Of a stretch of 22,255 nt of DNA, positions 7,802-15,269 are shown piece after piece. The stretch spans positions 1-22,255 of the forward strand of contig UQOT01000029.1 in NCBI GenBank assembly GCA_900542675.1, in the 5' to 3' direction. Both the position numbers and the translations under genes were made by a program. Positions within the stretch are counted from its first letter, which is position 1. Every line of letters begins with the position of its first letter. Below the pieces are notes generated by a model. That model had not been told where the DNA came from. It did not search any database and worked only from the letters and a program-made list of their open reading frames with translations. The DNA is from an uncultured Eubacteriales bacterium (GTDB lineage Bacteria > Bacillota > Clostridia > Monoglobales > Monoglobaceae).

Positions 7802-9787
7802 TTAGGCGCACAGCGACATTATCATCTTGGAAATTTCTATCGGTTCACGCTGTGCGAGAACTCTCTCTGCGGCGAGGCTGTCGTAAAATCCTACGCTTCC
7901 GATATCTATTGCACTGTGCCTGAACCTCTCCTCACCGCCTGCCGCCGCTATAATCATATCCGCAAGCTTAAAATACGCCGCAGAGTTATCAAGCATTCCG
8001 CATTCCGCCGCGCGGCGCATCGCGGCCGCAGCATACATTGCCGCTTTGTCGTTTTCATTTTCCGCAAGCGATATAAAAGTATAATCTGAGCGCATAAGCG
8101 CAAGTAAAATATACACACCGCGGCGCACAAAAGCTCTTTTCTCCTGCGCAGCCGACTGAGCGTAATCGCAGAGCACATCCGAAAAATCCGTACTGAACGC
8201 ATCGCGCTCAGCCGCCTTTTCAAGCCTAATCAGCGGAATATTTCCGCTTGACCTTGCCGGACGCCTATTATTTCTGTTAATTACAAATCCCGTCTCGGGG
8301 CATACAACGCCCAGCTCACGCGATAATCTGACTGCCTGCGACTTAAAGCCCGAAACTGACAACGGCTCGATATCGCCGCGCTCTATATACTTATAAAGCT
8401 GCTCAAACACCTTAGCAGCAAACACAGCGCCCATACTGCCGTCATCCGAAACCTTTATAATCTCATCAAACCGCACCGTGTCCGAAAAACCGCCGTCCGC
8501 TTCAAGAAACAGCTGCCGCGGATAATCCACGTTTGTACGGAACGTATACACAATCACATCTCCCATACGATAATCACCGATGTTTTGCGGCAGATTAAAA
8601 TACGTTCCCGCCTCATACTCCATAATACTTAAATTTTTGAGCCGCCCCGCAAGAACGCGGTCTAAAAATCCGCGCACAAACTGCGCGTGATTCTCGCTTT
8701 TTCGTATCTGAGCGTATATTCCGCCGCTCTGCCGTGCGATTTCCGTAAGCTCATATTCGGCAAGGCTGTGTGACAGCGATAAAACATTAACCGGCACATA
8801 CGTATTAGCTGAAATTTCATCAGCTCTCCCGCTTGCGGTCACATACACAATCTCGCCGCCCGGCACAGCCGACTTAAAACTCCGTATAACTCTGCTTATA
8901 TCTCCGGCTTCGCCGCTTTTTACATACATCCACTCGGTAAGCTCAGCCAAATCAATATTATCCCCTTTTATCGGCGAGTCCGAAAATGTCTCTCCGCTCA
9001 GCTTAGCCGCCGCGAAATATTTATTCCCGCCTATATTTTCCGCAATCTCTCTCACACATTCAGCCGCAAGCATTCCGTCCGATTTTGCGTCAAAAACACA
9101 GAGCACACCGCCTTTTGCCGCTTCGGCGGGTGGCAGGGAGAACAGATACACACCTATTCTGTCCGCATCGGTTCCGTCTGTTATATACGCAGTATTTAAA
9201 AGCTCGCTGCGCCTTTTGAGGCTTAAAACAAACTCACCGCCGCTGACCGTCTCCGCATAAGCCGCAATATAGCCATCCTTTGCCTTGCACTCAATATCGT
9301 GTGACGGAGAAAATACGCCGCCTATATCCGTACGGCTTATGTCAAACTCCAACAAGACTTTACAGGACCTATACTCAGCCGCACCGCCGCTTAAAGGCTT
9401 AACCGACCTCCCGGCTATGGTTTCAAGCGGTATACACAGCTCTGACGCCGCAGTGCCGATATCGGGCAAAACGATTGAATTGACGGTAAGCACAAAATCG
9501 CCGCACCTGGCTCCGCGGGCAGTAAATATGCACATTCCGTCAGCGCATTGCGTAAGTGTAAAATCGTCGTCATTCATATTTGCGGTAAACTCCGCCGAAT
9601 ACTCCTCGCCGCTTGCAGATACGGCAAAACCGTTTATTACCGAATTATTCGGCAGAGAAAACTCAAATTTAATATCTGTGCGGCTGCTCAAAGAAAATTC
9701 AAACATATGTTTAATCTGCCAGCCGAACAGAGTCTTAATCTCTCCGTTGATTGTTATTTTGTTTAACTTAATATTATCATTATTCAT
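7802..9787 (-). CDS. VIT-domain protein with degenerate von Willebrand A domain
   Basis: This is a 661-residue protein without a clear signal peptide. Residues about 5-110 resemble a VIT (inter-alpha-trypsin) domain (ITINGEIKTLFGWQIKHMFEF). A VWA-like domain follows: GVYLFSLPP then VLCVFDAKSDGM at 228-239. Residues 484-505 (QAVRLSRELGVVCPETGFVI) match the conserved segment after VWA in VIT-VWA proteins. The metal site DxSxS is lost: D233 remains, but the serines are K235 and D237. The C-terminal 130 residues are mostly helical. A longer frame begins with GTG at 9901 but runs through the preceding gene. The ATG at 9787 with AAGGA is preferred. Function unknown; probably a binding or scaffold protein. 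It follows the ThyX-like gene by 47 bp. Confidence 0.75.
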   Translation of the reverse strand: MNNDNIKLNKITINGEIKTLFGWQIKHMFEFSLSSRTDIKFEFSLPNNSVINGFAVSASGEEYSAEFTANMNDDDFTLTQCADGMCIFTARGARCGDFVLTVNSIVLPDIGTAASELCIPLETIAGRSVKPLSGGAAEYRSCKVLLEFDISRTDIGGVFSPSHDIECKAKDGYIAAYAETVSGGEFVLSLKRRSELLNTAYITDGTDADRIGVYLFSLPPAEAAKGGVLCVFDAKSDGMLAAECVREIAENIGGNKYFAAAKLSGETFSDSPIKGDNIDLAELTEWMYVKSGEAGDISRVIRSFKSAVPGGEIVYVTASGRADEISANTYVPVNVLSLSHSLAEYELTEIARQSGGIYAQIRKSENHAQFVRGFLDRVLAGRLKNLSIMEYEAGTYFNLPQNIGDYRMGDVIVYTFRTNVDYPRQLFLEADGGFSDTVRFDEIIKVSDDGSMGAVFAAKVFEQLYKYIERGDIEPLSVSGFKSQAVRLSRELGVVCPETGFVINRNNRRPARSSGNIPLIRLEKAAERDAFSTDFSDVLCDYAQSAAQEKRAFVRRGVYILLALMRSDYTFISLAENENDKAAMYAAAAMRRAAECGMLDNSAAYFKLADMIIAAAGGEERFRHSAIDIGSVGFYDSLAAERVLAQREPIEISKMIMSLCA

Positions 9788-9814
9788 AAATCCTTCAACC
9801 CCCAATACGCAAAC

Positions 9815-9835
9815 AGGGCGGATAAAATCCGCCCT
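9815..9835. repeat. GGGCGGAT palindrome, second copy
   Basis: AGGGCGGAT (9815-9823) and ATCCGCCCT (9827-9835) make a perfect 9-bp stem with a 3-nt AAA loop. The stem matches the element at 1039-1057 almost base for base, though the GTAGGG leader is replaced by CTAAGGG on the minus strand. It sits between the ThyX-like and VIT genes and touches the former's stop codon. No T-run follows, so it is better seen as a dispersed repeat that may affect mRNA stability. Confidence 0.6.
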
Positions 9836-10452
9836 TAGTCCTGCAAAAAAAGCTCTTTTGTATACGGCAGGGTCAGCACCCAGTCGCAGTACTCGTGCCA
9901 CTCGCTGAGCTTGTGACTGCGCCGCGCATAGTACATATTTAAAAGGTTCTCATAATTCATAGTCACCGTTCGCTTTTGATTATAGCTAGACGGCAGAAGC
10001 TGAATTATATCGTACCAATCCGCCTTGTCCTTTGTTTCAACAAAGTGTTCGCGCTTGACCTCCATAAACTCCATATATGCGGTGAGCGCTTCAATCGCCG
10101 ACTTGCTCATATGGTCGTGTGAAAAGTCGCTCAGCTCAAACGGCTTTGAGTGTATCTTGTGCATTGTGCTTGTGGAATTAGCCACAGTACCAACTTTGTA
10201 GGTGTCAAATTCCTTCCACCAATATATCGGTGCGGTTATGTCCACGCTGACCAAAATCTGTCTGATGAACTTACGGTGATCACTGCCCGCCTTGCACAGG
10301 CGCATAGCAAGGCTTAAATCATTCTCGCCGAGAATATAATCGCCTTTTTCGTTATACGCGCTGTCGCTCCGTGCCCAGCTGTTGAGCGGATTTCGCGCAC
10401 CGCGCATTGCGCCCTCTAAGTTCATCACCTTTGCGTTTTCTATCTTTATCAT
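9835..10452 (-). CDS. ThyX-like protein lacking the RHR signature
   Basis: This 205-residue protein has very conserved-looking blocks: NPLNSWARSDS, the HR pair at 59-60, DITAPIYWWKEFDTY (71-85), NSTSTMHK (92-99) and a C-terminal segment TMNYENLLNMYYARR...WHEYCDW (164-191). The last resembles the end of flavin-dependent thymidylate synthase ThyX (N-R-L..F..LR...AQWEI). Similar proteins are known in Clostridia and their phages. The ThyX motif RHRxxSxNE is not present, so thymidylate synthesis should not be assumed. AGGA stands eight bases before the ATG. It starts 10 bp after gyrB and is surely in the same transcript. The fold link is inference from motif spacing. Confidence 0.6.
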   Translation of the reverse strand: MIKIENAKVMNLEGAMRGARNPLNSWARSDSAYNEKGDYILGENDLSLAMRLCKAGSDHRKFIRQILVSVDITAPIYWWKEFDTYKVGTVANSTSTMHKIHSKPFELSDFSHDHMSKSAIEALTAYMEFMEVKREHFVETKDKADWYDIIQLLPSSYNQKRTVTMNYENLLNMYYARRSHKLSEWHEYCDWVLTLPYTKELFLQD

Positions 10453-10462
10453 AATAAAATTC

Positions 10463-12412
10463 CTATATATCCAAATTTATTACCGACGTACCGTTCTCTT
10501 CAATAAACTGACGCCGCGGCTCAACCTTGTCGCCCATCAGTATTGTGAACGTCTCATCCGCCCGCTGAGCATCGTCAAGGTCAACGCGGAGCATAATTCT
10601 CTTTTCCGGGTCCATTGTCGTCTCCCAGAGCTGTTCGGGGTTCATCTCGCCGAGACCCTTATAACGCTGAACCGACGGCTGTCTGCCCTCGCCCATCTCG
10701 GCGATTATGTCCTTGAGCTCCTGGTCGGAATACGCGTATCTGTCATTCTTGCCCTTTGAAATCTTGTAAAGCGGCGGCTGAGCGATGTATACGTGTCCGT
10801 CCTCGATAAGCGGACGCATATATCTAAAGAAGAATGTAAGCAGCAGCGTTCTGATATGCGCTCCGTCAACATCGGCATCAGCCATAATTACGACCTTGCC
10901 GTAACGCAGCTTGCTTAAATCGAACTCATCACCTATGCCCGCTCCGAGCGCAGTAATTACAGGAGTTAATTTGTCATTGCCGTAAATCTTATCTATACGC
11001 GCCTTCTCGACATTAAGCATCTTACCCCAGAGCGGAAGTATCGCCTGAAAACGTCTGTCACGCCCCTGCTTTGCCGAGCCGCCCGCCGAGTCACCCTCGA
11101 CGATGTATATCTCGGTGTAGGTGTTGTCCCTGTCCGAGCAATCGGCAAGCTTACCGGGCAGCGAGCTGCTCTCAAGCGCCGACTTGCGTCTTGTGTTTTC
11201 CCTCGCACGCTTCGCCGCTTCTCTCGCGCGTGAAGCGGTGAGAGCCTTGTCCACTATTATCTTGGCAATCGTCGGGTTTTCCTCAAAAAACTCGCCGAGC
11301 TTTTCGTTGACCATTTTCTCGACAACGTTACGCATCTCGCTGTTGCCGAGCTTAGTCTTTGTCTGTCCCTCGAACTGTGCCTCGGTAACCTTTACGCTGA
11401 TTACGCACGACAAACCTTCGCGCGTGTCCTCGCCCTTTAGGTTCGCTTCGCTTTCTTTGAGCATACCGACTTTTCTCGCATAGTCGTTTATAACTTTTGT
11501 AAGCGCCGATTTAAAGCCGGTCTCGTGCGTACCACCCTCGGTCGTGTTAATGTTGTTCGCAAAGCTCATAATCATCTCGCTGTATCCGTCATTGTACTGC
11601 ATAGCGACTTCCGCCTCACAGTTTTCACGTACGGCGTTGACGTAGATTACTTGCTCGTGAATAGGCTCCTTATTACGGTTTAAGAACTCAACAAACTCCT
11701 TTATACCGCCGTCGTATTTAAGCTCTATCTTCCTCTTGTCCTCGGGGGCATCAGGGCGCTTGTCGATAAGCACAATTTTAATTCCCGCATTCAAAAATGC
11801 CTGCTCGCGCAGTCTTCGGCGAAGTACATCGTAATCATACACAAGCGTCTCGGTAAATATCTCCGAATCAGGCTTAAAGTGAACCTTAGTACCGCGCTTA
11901 TCGGTATCACCCGTCTGCTTGAGCGGCGCCAAATGATTGCCGCGCTCATACTTCTGATAATACGAGTGCTCACCGTCGCATATCTCAACCTCAAGATACT
12001 CGGAAAGCGCGTTAACAACTGACGCGCCCACACCGTGCAGACCGCCTGACACCTTGTATCCGCCGCCGCCAAACTTACCGCCCGCGTGGAGCTGCGTAAA
12101 CACAACCTCGACCGCCGGTATACCCATCTTAGGATGAATTCCGACCGGAATACCGCGTCCGTTATCGGTAACGGTTATCGAGTTATCCTCCTCAATCTCA
12201 ACGACAATCTCATCACAAAATCCCGCAAGCGCCTCGTCGATTGAGTTATCTACAATCTCATAAACCAAATGATGAAGTCCGCGCGCGGACGTTGATCCGA
12301 TATACATACCGGGTCTCTTTCTGACCGCCTCAAGTCCTTCAAGCACCTGTATCTGATTTTCGTCATAGTTTTCCGCAACCGGAACGCTGGTAATGTGCTG
12401 TTCTTCCTGCAT
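10463..12412 (-). CDS. gyrB: DNA gyrase subunit B
   Basis: This is the 649-residue ATPase/TOPRIM subunit of gyrase, which introduces negative supercoils with GyrA. GHKL ATPase motifs are EIVDNSIDEA (E52, N56), DNGRGIP (83-89) and GGLHGVGASVV (123-133). TOPRIM residues are EGDSAGG (439-445) and DADVDGAHI (512-520). The C-terminal QRYKGLGEMNPEQLWETTMDP separates GyrB from ParE. The frame is open to 12451, but GGAG stands eight bases before the ATG at 12412, which gives the normal N-terminus. It follows remB by 46 bp. Unusually, gyrA does not follow; a ThyX-like gene does. Confidence 0.97.
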   Translation of the reverse strand: MQEEQHITSVPVAENYDENQIQVLEGLEAVRKRPGMYIGSTSARGLHHLVYEIVDNSIDEALAGFCDEIVVEIEEDNSITVTDNGRGIPVGIHPKMGIPAVEVVFTQLHAGGKFGGGGYKVSGGLHGVGASVVNALSEYLEVEICDGEHSYYQKYERGNHLAPLKQTGDTDKRGTKVHFKPDSEIFTETLVYDYDVLRRRLREQAFLNAGIKIVLIDKRPDAPEDKRKIELKYDGGIKEFVEFLNRNKEPIHEQVIYVNAVRENCEAEVAMQYNDGYSEMIMSFANNINTTEGGTHETGFKSALTKVINDYARKVGMLKESEANLKGEDTREGLSCVISVKVTEAQFEGQTKTKLGNSEMRNVVEKMVNEKLGEFFEENPTIAKIIVDKALTASRAREAAKRARENTRRKSALESSSLPGKLADCSDRDNTYTEIYIVEGDSAGGSAKQGRDRRFQAILPLWGKMLNVEKARIDKIYGNDKLTPVITALGAGIGDEFDLSKLRYGKVVIMADADVDGAHIRTLLLTFFFRYMRPLIEDGHVYIAQPPLYKISKGKNDRYAYSDQELKDIIAEMGEGRQPSVQRYKGLGEMNPEQLWETTMDPEKRIMLRVDLDDAQRADETFTILMGDKVEPRRQFIEENGTSVINLDI

Positions 12413-12458
12413 AATATTCACTCCAATTCGTTTAATATCTCTGTAATCCACAAGTTAT

Positions 12459-12743
12459 CTAAATGTCCGCTCCTTCAGACGATAAATATTTGTATCTGCG
12501 CTTCACTCTTCCCGCCAACGCCTTTGAAGAAATGTTCGTGATGTACACAACACTCTGATTATCGGTCTCACAAATTACAACCGACTTCGGAATATCGTTT
12601 GTCACGCTTCTGACAAACCCCTCCTCCTCGGCAATTCGCAGAAATTCCCGCGAATGCTTCGCGATGGAAATATTATCAAGGTCCAAAATTGCAATTATAT
12701 CTTTTGTATCAACCGATGTATTCTTTCCCAGATGAAGGTACAC
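12459..12743 (-). CDS. remB: RemB/YaaB family extracellular matrix regulator (DUF370)
   Basis: This is a 94-residue DUF370 protein of the RemA/RemB group. Its position between recF and gyrB is exactly that of Bacillus yaaB (remB). RemA is a DNA-binding activator of biofilm genes; the biochemical role of RemB is less clear. The N-terminus (YLHLGKNTSVDTKDIIAILDLD) and the VVYITNISSKALAGR segment are typical. The start is GTG at 12743 with AAAGGAG at 8 nt. Its place in a replication operon is ancestral in Firmicutes and gives no direct functional clue. Confidence 0.88.
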   Translation of the reverse strand: MYLHLGKNTSVDTKDIIAILDLDNISIAKHSREFLRIAEEEGFVRSVTNDIPKSVVICETDNQSVVYITNISSKALAGRVKRRYKYLSSEGADI

Positions 12744-12767
12744 TGCGCTTTCTCCTTTTGTATAATA

Positions 12768-13865
12768 CTATAAAGTCCGTCCGTCCGACACGCGGATTAT
12801 ATTTCCGCCCGCCGCCGTGACGTCGCCTAAGTCTGTGCAGGTAATTATTATCTGCATACCGCTTATATTGCCGAGTATAAATTCACGCCGCTTTCTATCA
12901 AGCTCGCTCATAATATCGTCAAGCAAAAGCAGTGGATTTTCGCCCGTCTCGCTTCCTATGAGCTTTGTCTCCGCGAGCTTCTCAACAAGGGCAATCGTCT
13001 TTTGCTGCCCCTGAGATGCATACGCCCGCGCGTTCATCCCGTTTATCTCAAACGCAATGTCCTCTCTATGCGGACTAATAAGCGTTTCGCGCTGTTCTGT
13101 CTCACGCTTTTCGTTCTGCTCAACCTTTTTTATAAACCTCTCGCGTATCTCCGGCTTCTCGGGGATTTCATCCGCCGAAATATGTCCGATTGACGACATA
13201 TACCGATAGCTCAGCTCCTCGCTGCCGCCCGATATATCGCTTTGAATTTCTTTTGCGATTATCTCAAGCCTTTTTATAAAATCGCACCTGTACGCGATTA
13301 CCTCGCTTGAAATATCCGCAAGCTTTTTATTCATAATCTCAAGCATTGTGCGGTTCGGGTTTAAGTTTTTAAGAAGCGCGTTCTTGCTGTCCACAATCTT
13401 TCTAAGGTCGCTCACCGCAGAAAAATAATTCGGTCTAAGCTGGCTTATCACCATATCAAGGTTTCTGCGCCGCCCGCCCGGACCGTTTTTCACCAGTCCC
13501 AAAAGCTCAGGTCCGAAATACACGGCGTTAAACTTACCGAGCAGCTCACTGATTTTCTTTAGCGGGATTTCGTTGTAGGATATCGCCTTGCGCTTGCTGC
13601 GCTCAATCTTAATCTCTATCGTGCAGTCTCGATTGAACGCGCGGTAGTCCATCGCAATCTCCGCACGCGGACAGCCGCAGCGTATCAGCTCCGAATCCCG
13701 AGGCGTACGGTTCGACTTCCCGACCGAAAACATATGCACCGCCTCAAGAATATTGGTCTTGCCCTGAGCGTTGTCGCCGACAATAACGTTAACCCCGTCC
13801 GAAAAACAAACCGTCTCCTTCTCATAATTACGAAAGTCCGAAAGCGTCAGCCTGTTAATTTCCAT
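12768..13865 (-). CDS. recF: DNA replication and repair protein RecF
   Basis: This is a 365-residue SMC-like ABC ATPase that helps load RecA at gapped DNA with RecO and RecR. Walker A is GDNAQGKTN (30-38), the ABC signature is ASQGQQKT starting near 283, and Walker B is LLLLDDIMSELD starting near 312. The N-terminal INRLTLSDFRNYE is diagnostic. The frame extends to 13949 into dnaN, but the ATG at 13865 gives the family N-terminus. No strong ribosome site precedes it. Only 13 bp separate it from dnaN, so translation may be coupled. The S4-domain gene yaaA, usual between dnaN and recF in Firmicutes, is missing. Confidence 0.95.
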   Translation of the reverse strand: MEINRLTLSDFRNYEKETVCFSDGVNVIVGDNAQGKTNILEAVHMFSVGKSNRTPRDSELIRCGCPRAEIAMDYRAFNRDCTIEIKIERSKRKAISYNEIPLKKISELLGKFNAVYFGPELLGLVKNGPGGRRRNLDMVISQLRPNYFSAVSDLRKIVDSKNALLKNLNPNRTMLEIMNKKLADISSEVIAYRCDFIKRLEIIAKEIQSDISGGSEELSYRYMSSIGHISADEIPEKPEIRERFIKKVEQNEKRETEQRETLISPHREDIAFEINGMNARAYASQGQQKTIALVEKLAETKLIGSETGENPLLLLDDIMSELDRKRREFILGNISGMQIIITCTDLGDVTAAGGNIIRVSDGRTL

Positions 13866-13878
13866 ATATAATACCGAA

Positions 13879-15000
13879 TTATTCCACAGTTCTGCGCAGC
13901 TTAATCGGCAGAACCATATACATATAATCATCGCCTTCAATCGGCGCAATAATAAGCGGATTTATACTTTTGTTAAACTTCATCAGGATTTCATCATCGC
14001 TTACTGCGTTAAATACATCCTGAAGATACTTATTGTAAAATCCAATCTCAAGCGAAGCCCCGGGCTGCGTGTCAACCGCAATATTATCGTCAACGGAACC
14101 CGCACTCGTTGTACACGAAACATTGATATTGCCGTCCGTTATACGGAACCTTATAGGCCCCTTAACCACATCGTTTAATATGATAAGCGACGCCCTCTTG
14201 ACAGAGTCGGCAAGCTGATGTCTTGAGCATACAAACTCAAGGTCAAACGAAGTCGGCAGAATACGCTCATAATTCGTATAGCTACCCTCAATCAGACGCG
14301 TAACCAGTCTGCAATTTTCAAACATAAAAATAGCGTGTCCCGATGCAGCAACAATTTTAACCTCTTCCTCAGAGTCCGAAATTATTCTCGCCGCCTCCGA
14401 GAGCGACTTTTCTGGAATAATCATCTCACGCTCTTCAAAGTCGTTCGGCAAATCAGCCTTTCTCATCGCAATTCTAAAGCCGTCAAGCGCAACCATTGTA
14501 AGCCCAGTCTTTTGAATTTTAAAGAGCGCGCCCATACGCGTTGGGTCGTTATCGGTCTTTGCGGCGGCAAAAATCGTCTTTTCAATCATTTCTTTAAGCA
14601 TTCCGCCCGGCAGGCTGACCGAGTACTCCCCGTCAACCGTCGGCAAATCGGGGAACTCGTCCGCCGCTATGCTCGGGATTTCAAACTTGGCCTTACCGCT
14701 CTTTAAAAGCGCAAGGTTGTTGCCCGGAGTCTCTATTGATACGCTTCCATCGCCGATAGACGCCAAAATACCTCCGAGCATCTTTGCTTTTATGACAACC
14801 TCGCCCGGCTCGCGCACATCGCCCTCTATAACCGCCTCAATACCGATTTCAAGGTCATTGCCTATTAACGTAACTTTTCCGCCTTCATCGGCTCTTATAT
14901 ATACACCTTCCAAAACCGCGAGGTTTGAACGCGGCGAAACAGCTCTCGAAACAGTCGCAACTGCCGAGCTTAATGTATCTCTGTCGCATATAACTTTCAT
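13879..15000 (-). CDS. dnaN: DNA polymerase III beta subunit (sliding clamp)
   Basis: This 373-residue protein is the sliding clamp that tethers polymerases to DNA. The N-terminus (MKVICDRDTLSSAVATVSRAVS), the EFPDLP segment, the DGFRIAMRKA segment and the C-terminal YMVLPIKLRR end are all family hallmarks. AAGGA stands eight bases before the ATG. It heads the dnaN-recF-remB-gyrB run behind a promoter at 15052-15080. dnaA, its usual upstream neighbour, is absent. The divergent Y-family polymerase, which carries a clamp-binding motif, takes that position. Confidence 0.97.
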   Translation of the reverse strand: MKVICDRDTLSSAVATVSRAVSPRSNLAVLEGVYIRADEGGKVTLIGNDLEIGIEAVIEGDVREPGEVVIKAKMLGGILASIGDGSVSIETPGNNLALLKSGKAKFEIPSIAADEFPDLPTVDGEYSVSLPGGMLKEMIEKTIFAAAKTDNDPTRMGALFKIQKTGLTMVALDGFRIAMRKADLPNDFEEREMIIPEKSLSEAARIISDSEEEVKIVAASGHAIFMFENCRLVTRLIEGSYTNYERILPTSFDLEFVCSRHQLADSVKRASLIILNDVVKGPIRFRITDGNINVSCTTSAGSVDDNIAVDTQPGASLEIGFYNKYLQDVFNAVSDDEILMKFNKSINPLIIAPIEGDDYMYMVLPIKLRRTVE

Positions 15001-15051
15001 TCCAAAATTCCTTTCGTCTTTTGTTTTTAAGTCAAATGATAATCTTTAATA

Positions 15052-15080
15052 ATTATAACATATCAAAAAAATTAACGCAA
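15052..15080 (-). promoter_or_regulatory. Extended -10 promoter for dnaN operon
   Basis: On the minus strand TATAAT (15052-15057) is preceded by TGT, making an extended -10, and TTGCGT (15075-15080) lies 17 bases upstream. The dnaN start codon is about 50 bases downstream. The -35 matches only TTG, which the TGn element can offset. It is divergent from the dinB promoter. Confidence 0.7.
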
Positions 15081-15167
15081 GGACTTTTTACATATATTTA
15101 TACATATTTTTCTTAAATTCCGCCGTTCGGCGTTTAACAGCCCTTTTTCGCCTTAATAAAGCGTATG

Positions 15168-15184
15168 ATGAAAATATATTTCGT
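15168..15184. promoter_or_regulatory. Operator-like palindrome, upstream copy (dinB)
   Basis: ATGAAA, five bases, TTTCGT: a near-perfect inverted repeat just upstream of the dinB -35. It matches the site at 15228-15244 in spacing and in ten of its twelve arm and flank bases or better, with only one arm base different. The two are exactly 60 bp apart. The pair looks like binding sites for one dimeric regulator. Confidence 0.5.
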
Positions 15185-15191
15185 GCATTGC

Positions 15192-15220
15192 TTGACAAAC
15201 TTGCATATTTTGTGTATAAT
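15192..15220 (+). promoter_or_regulatory. Consensus sigma-A promoter for dinB
   Basis: TTGACA (15192-15197) and TATAAT (15215-15220) with a 17-base spacer: a perfect match to the sigma-A consensus. Transcription should start near 15227, about 43 bases before the dinB start codon. A promoter this strong for an error-prone polymerase implies repression, and palindromes flank it on both sides. TGTGTATAA at 15211-15219 also fits the DnaA box TGTGNATAA and overlaps the -10. Confidence 0.85.
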
Positions 15221-15227
15221 AATAAAC

Positions 15228-15244
15228 ACGAAAATAACTTTCGT
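15228..15244. promoter_or_regulatory. Operator-like palindrome overlapping dinB transcription start
   Basis: ACGAAA (15228-15233) and TTTCGT (15239-15244) are exactly complementary around ATAAC. The site lies at the expected transcription start, where a bound protein would block the promoter. It is not the Bacillus LexA box (GAAC-N4-GTTC), so the regulator is unknown. A weak RNA hairpin is the alternative. Confidence 0.55.
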
Positions 15245-15269
15245 AAATTCAGACAAAAAGGGCAAAATT

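Noticed and set aside
9788..9901. Longer N-terminus for the VIT protein from a GTG at 9901
   Set aside because: It would run through the 3' end of the ThyX-like gene and the palindrome; the ATG at 9787 has a good AAGGA site and gives the VIT domain start.
9285..9908. 207-codon plus-strand open frame opposite the VIT gene
   Set aside because: It is antisense to a gene with recognisable domains, has no ribosome site, and its protein is Ser/Leu-rich with no domain signal.
12436..12460. DnaA-box-like TGTGGATTA between remB and gyrB
   Set aside because: One mismatch to the consensus, isolated, and no box cluster or AT-rich unwinding region nearby.
15121..15132. CGCCG-TT-CGGCG hairpin between dnaN and dinB as a terminator
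   Set aside because: Only 5 bp with a 2-nt loop and no adjacent T-run, and both flanking genes are transcribed away from it.
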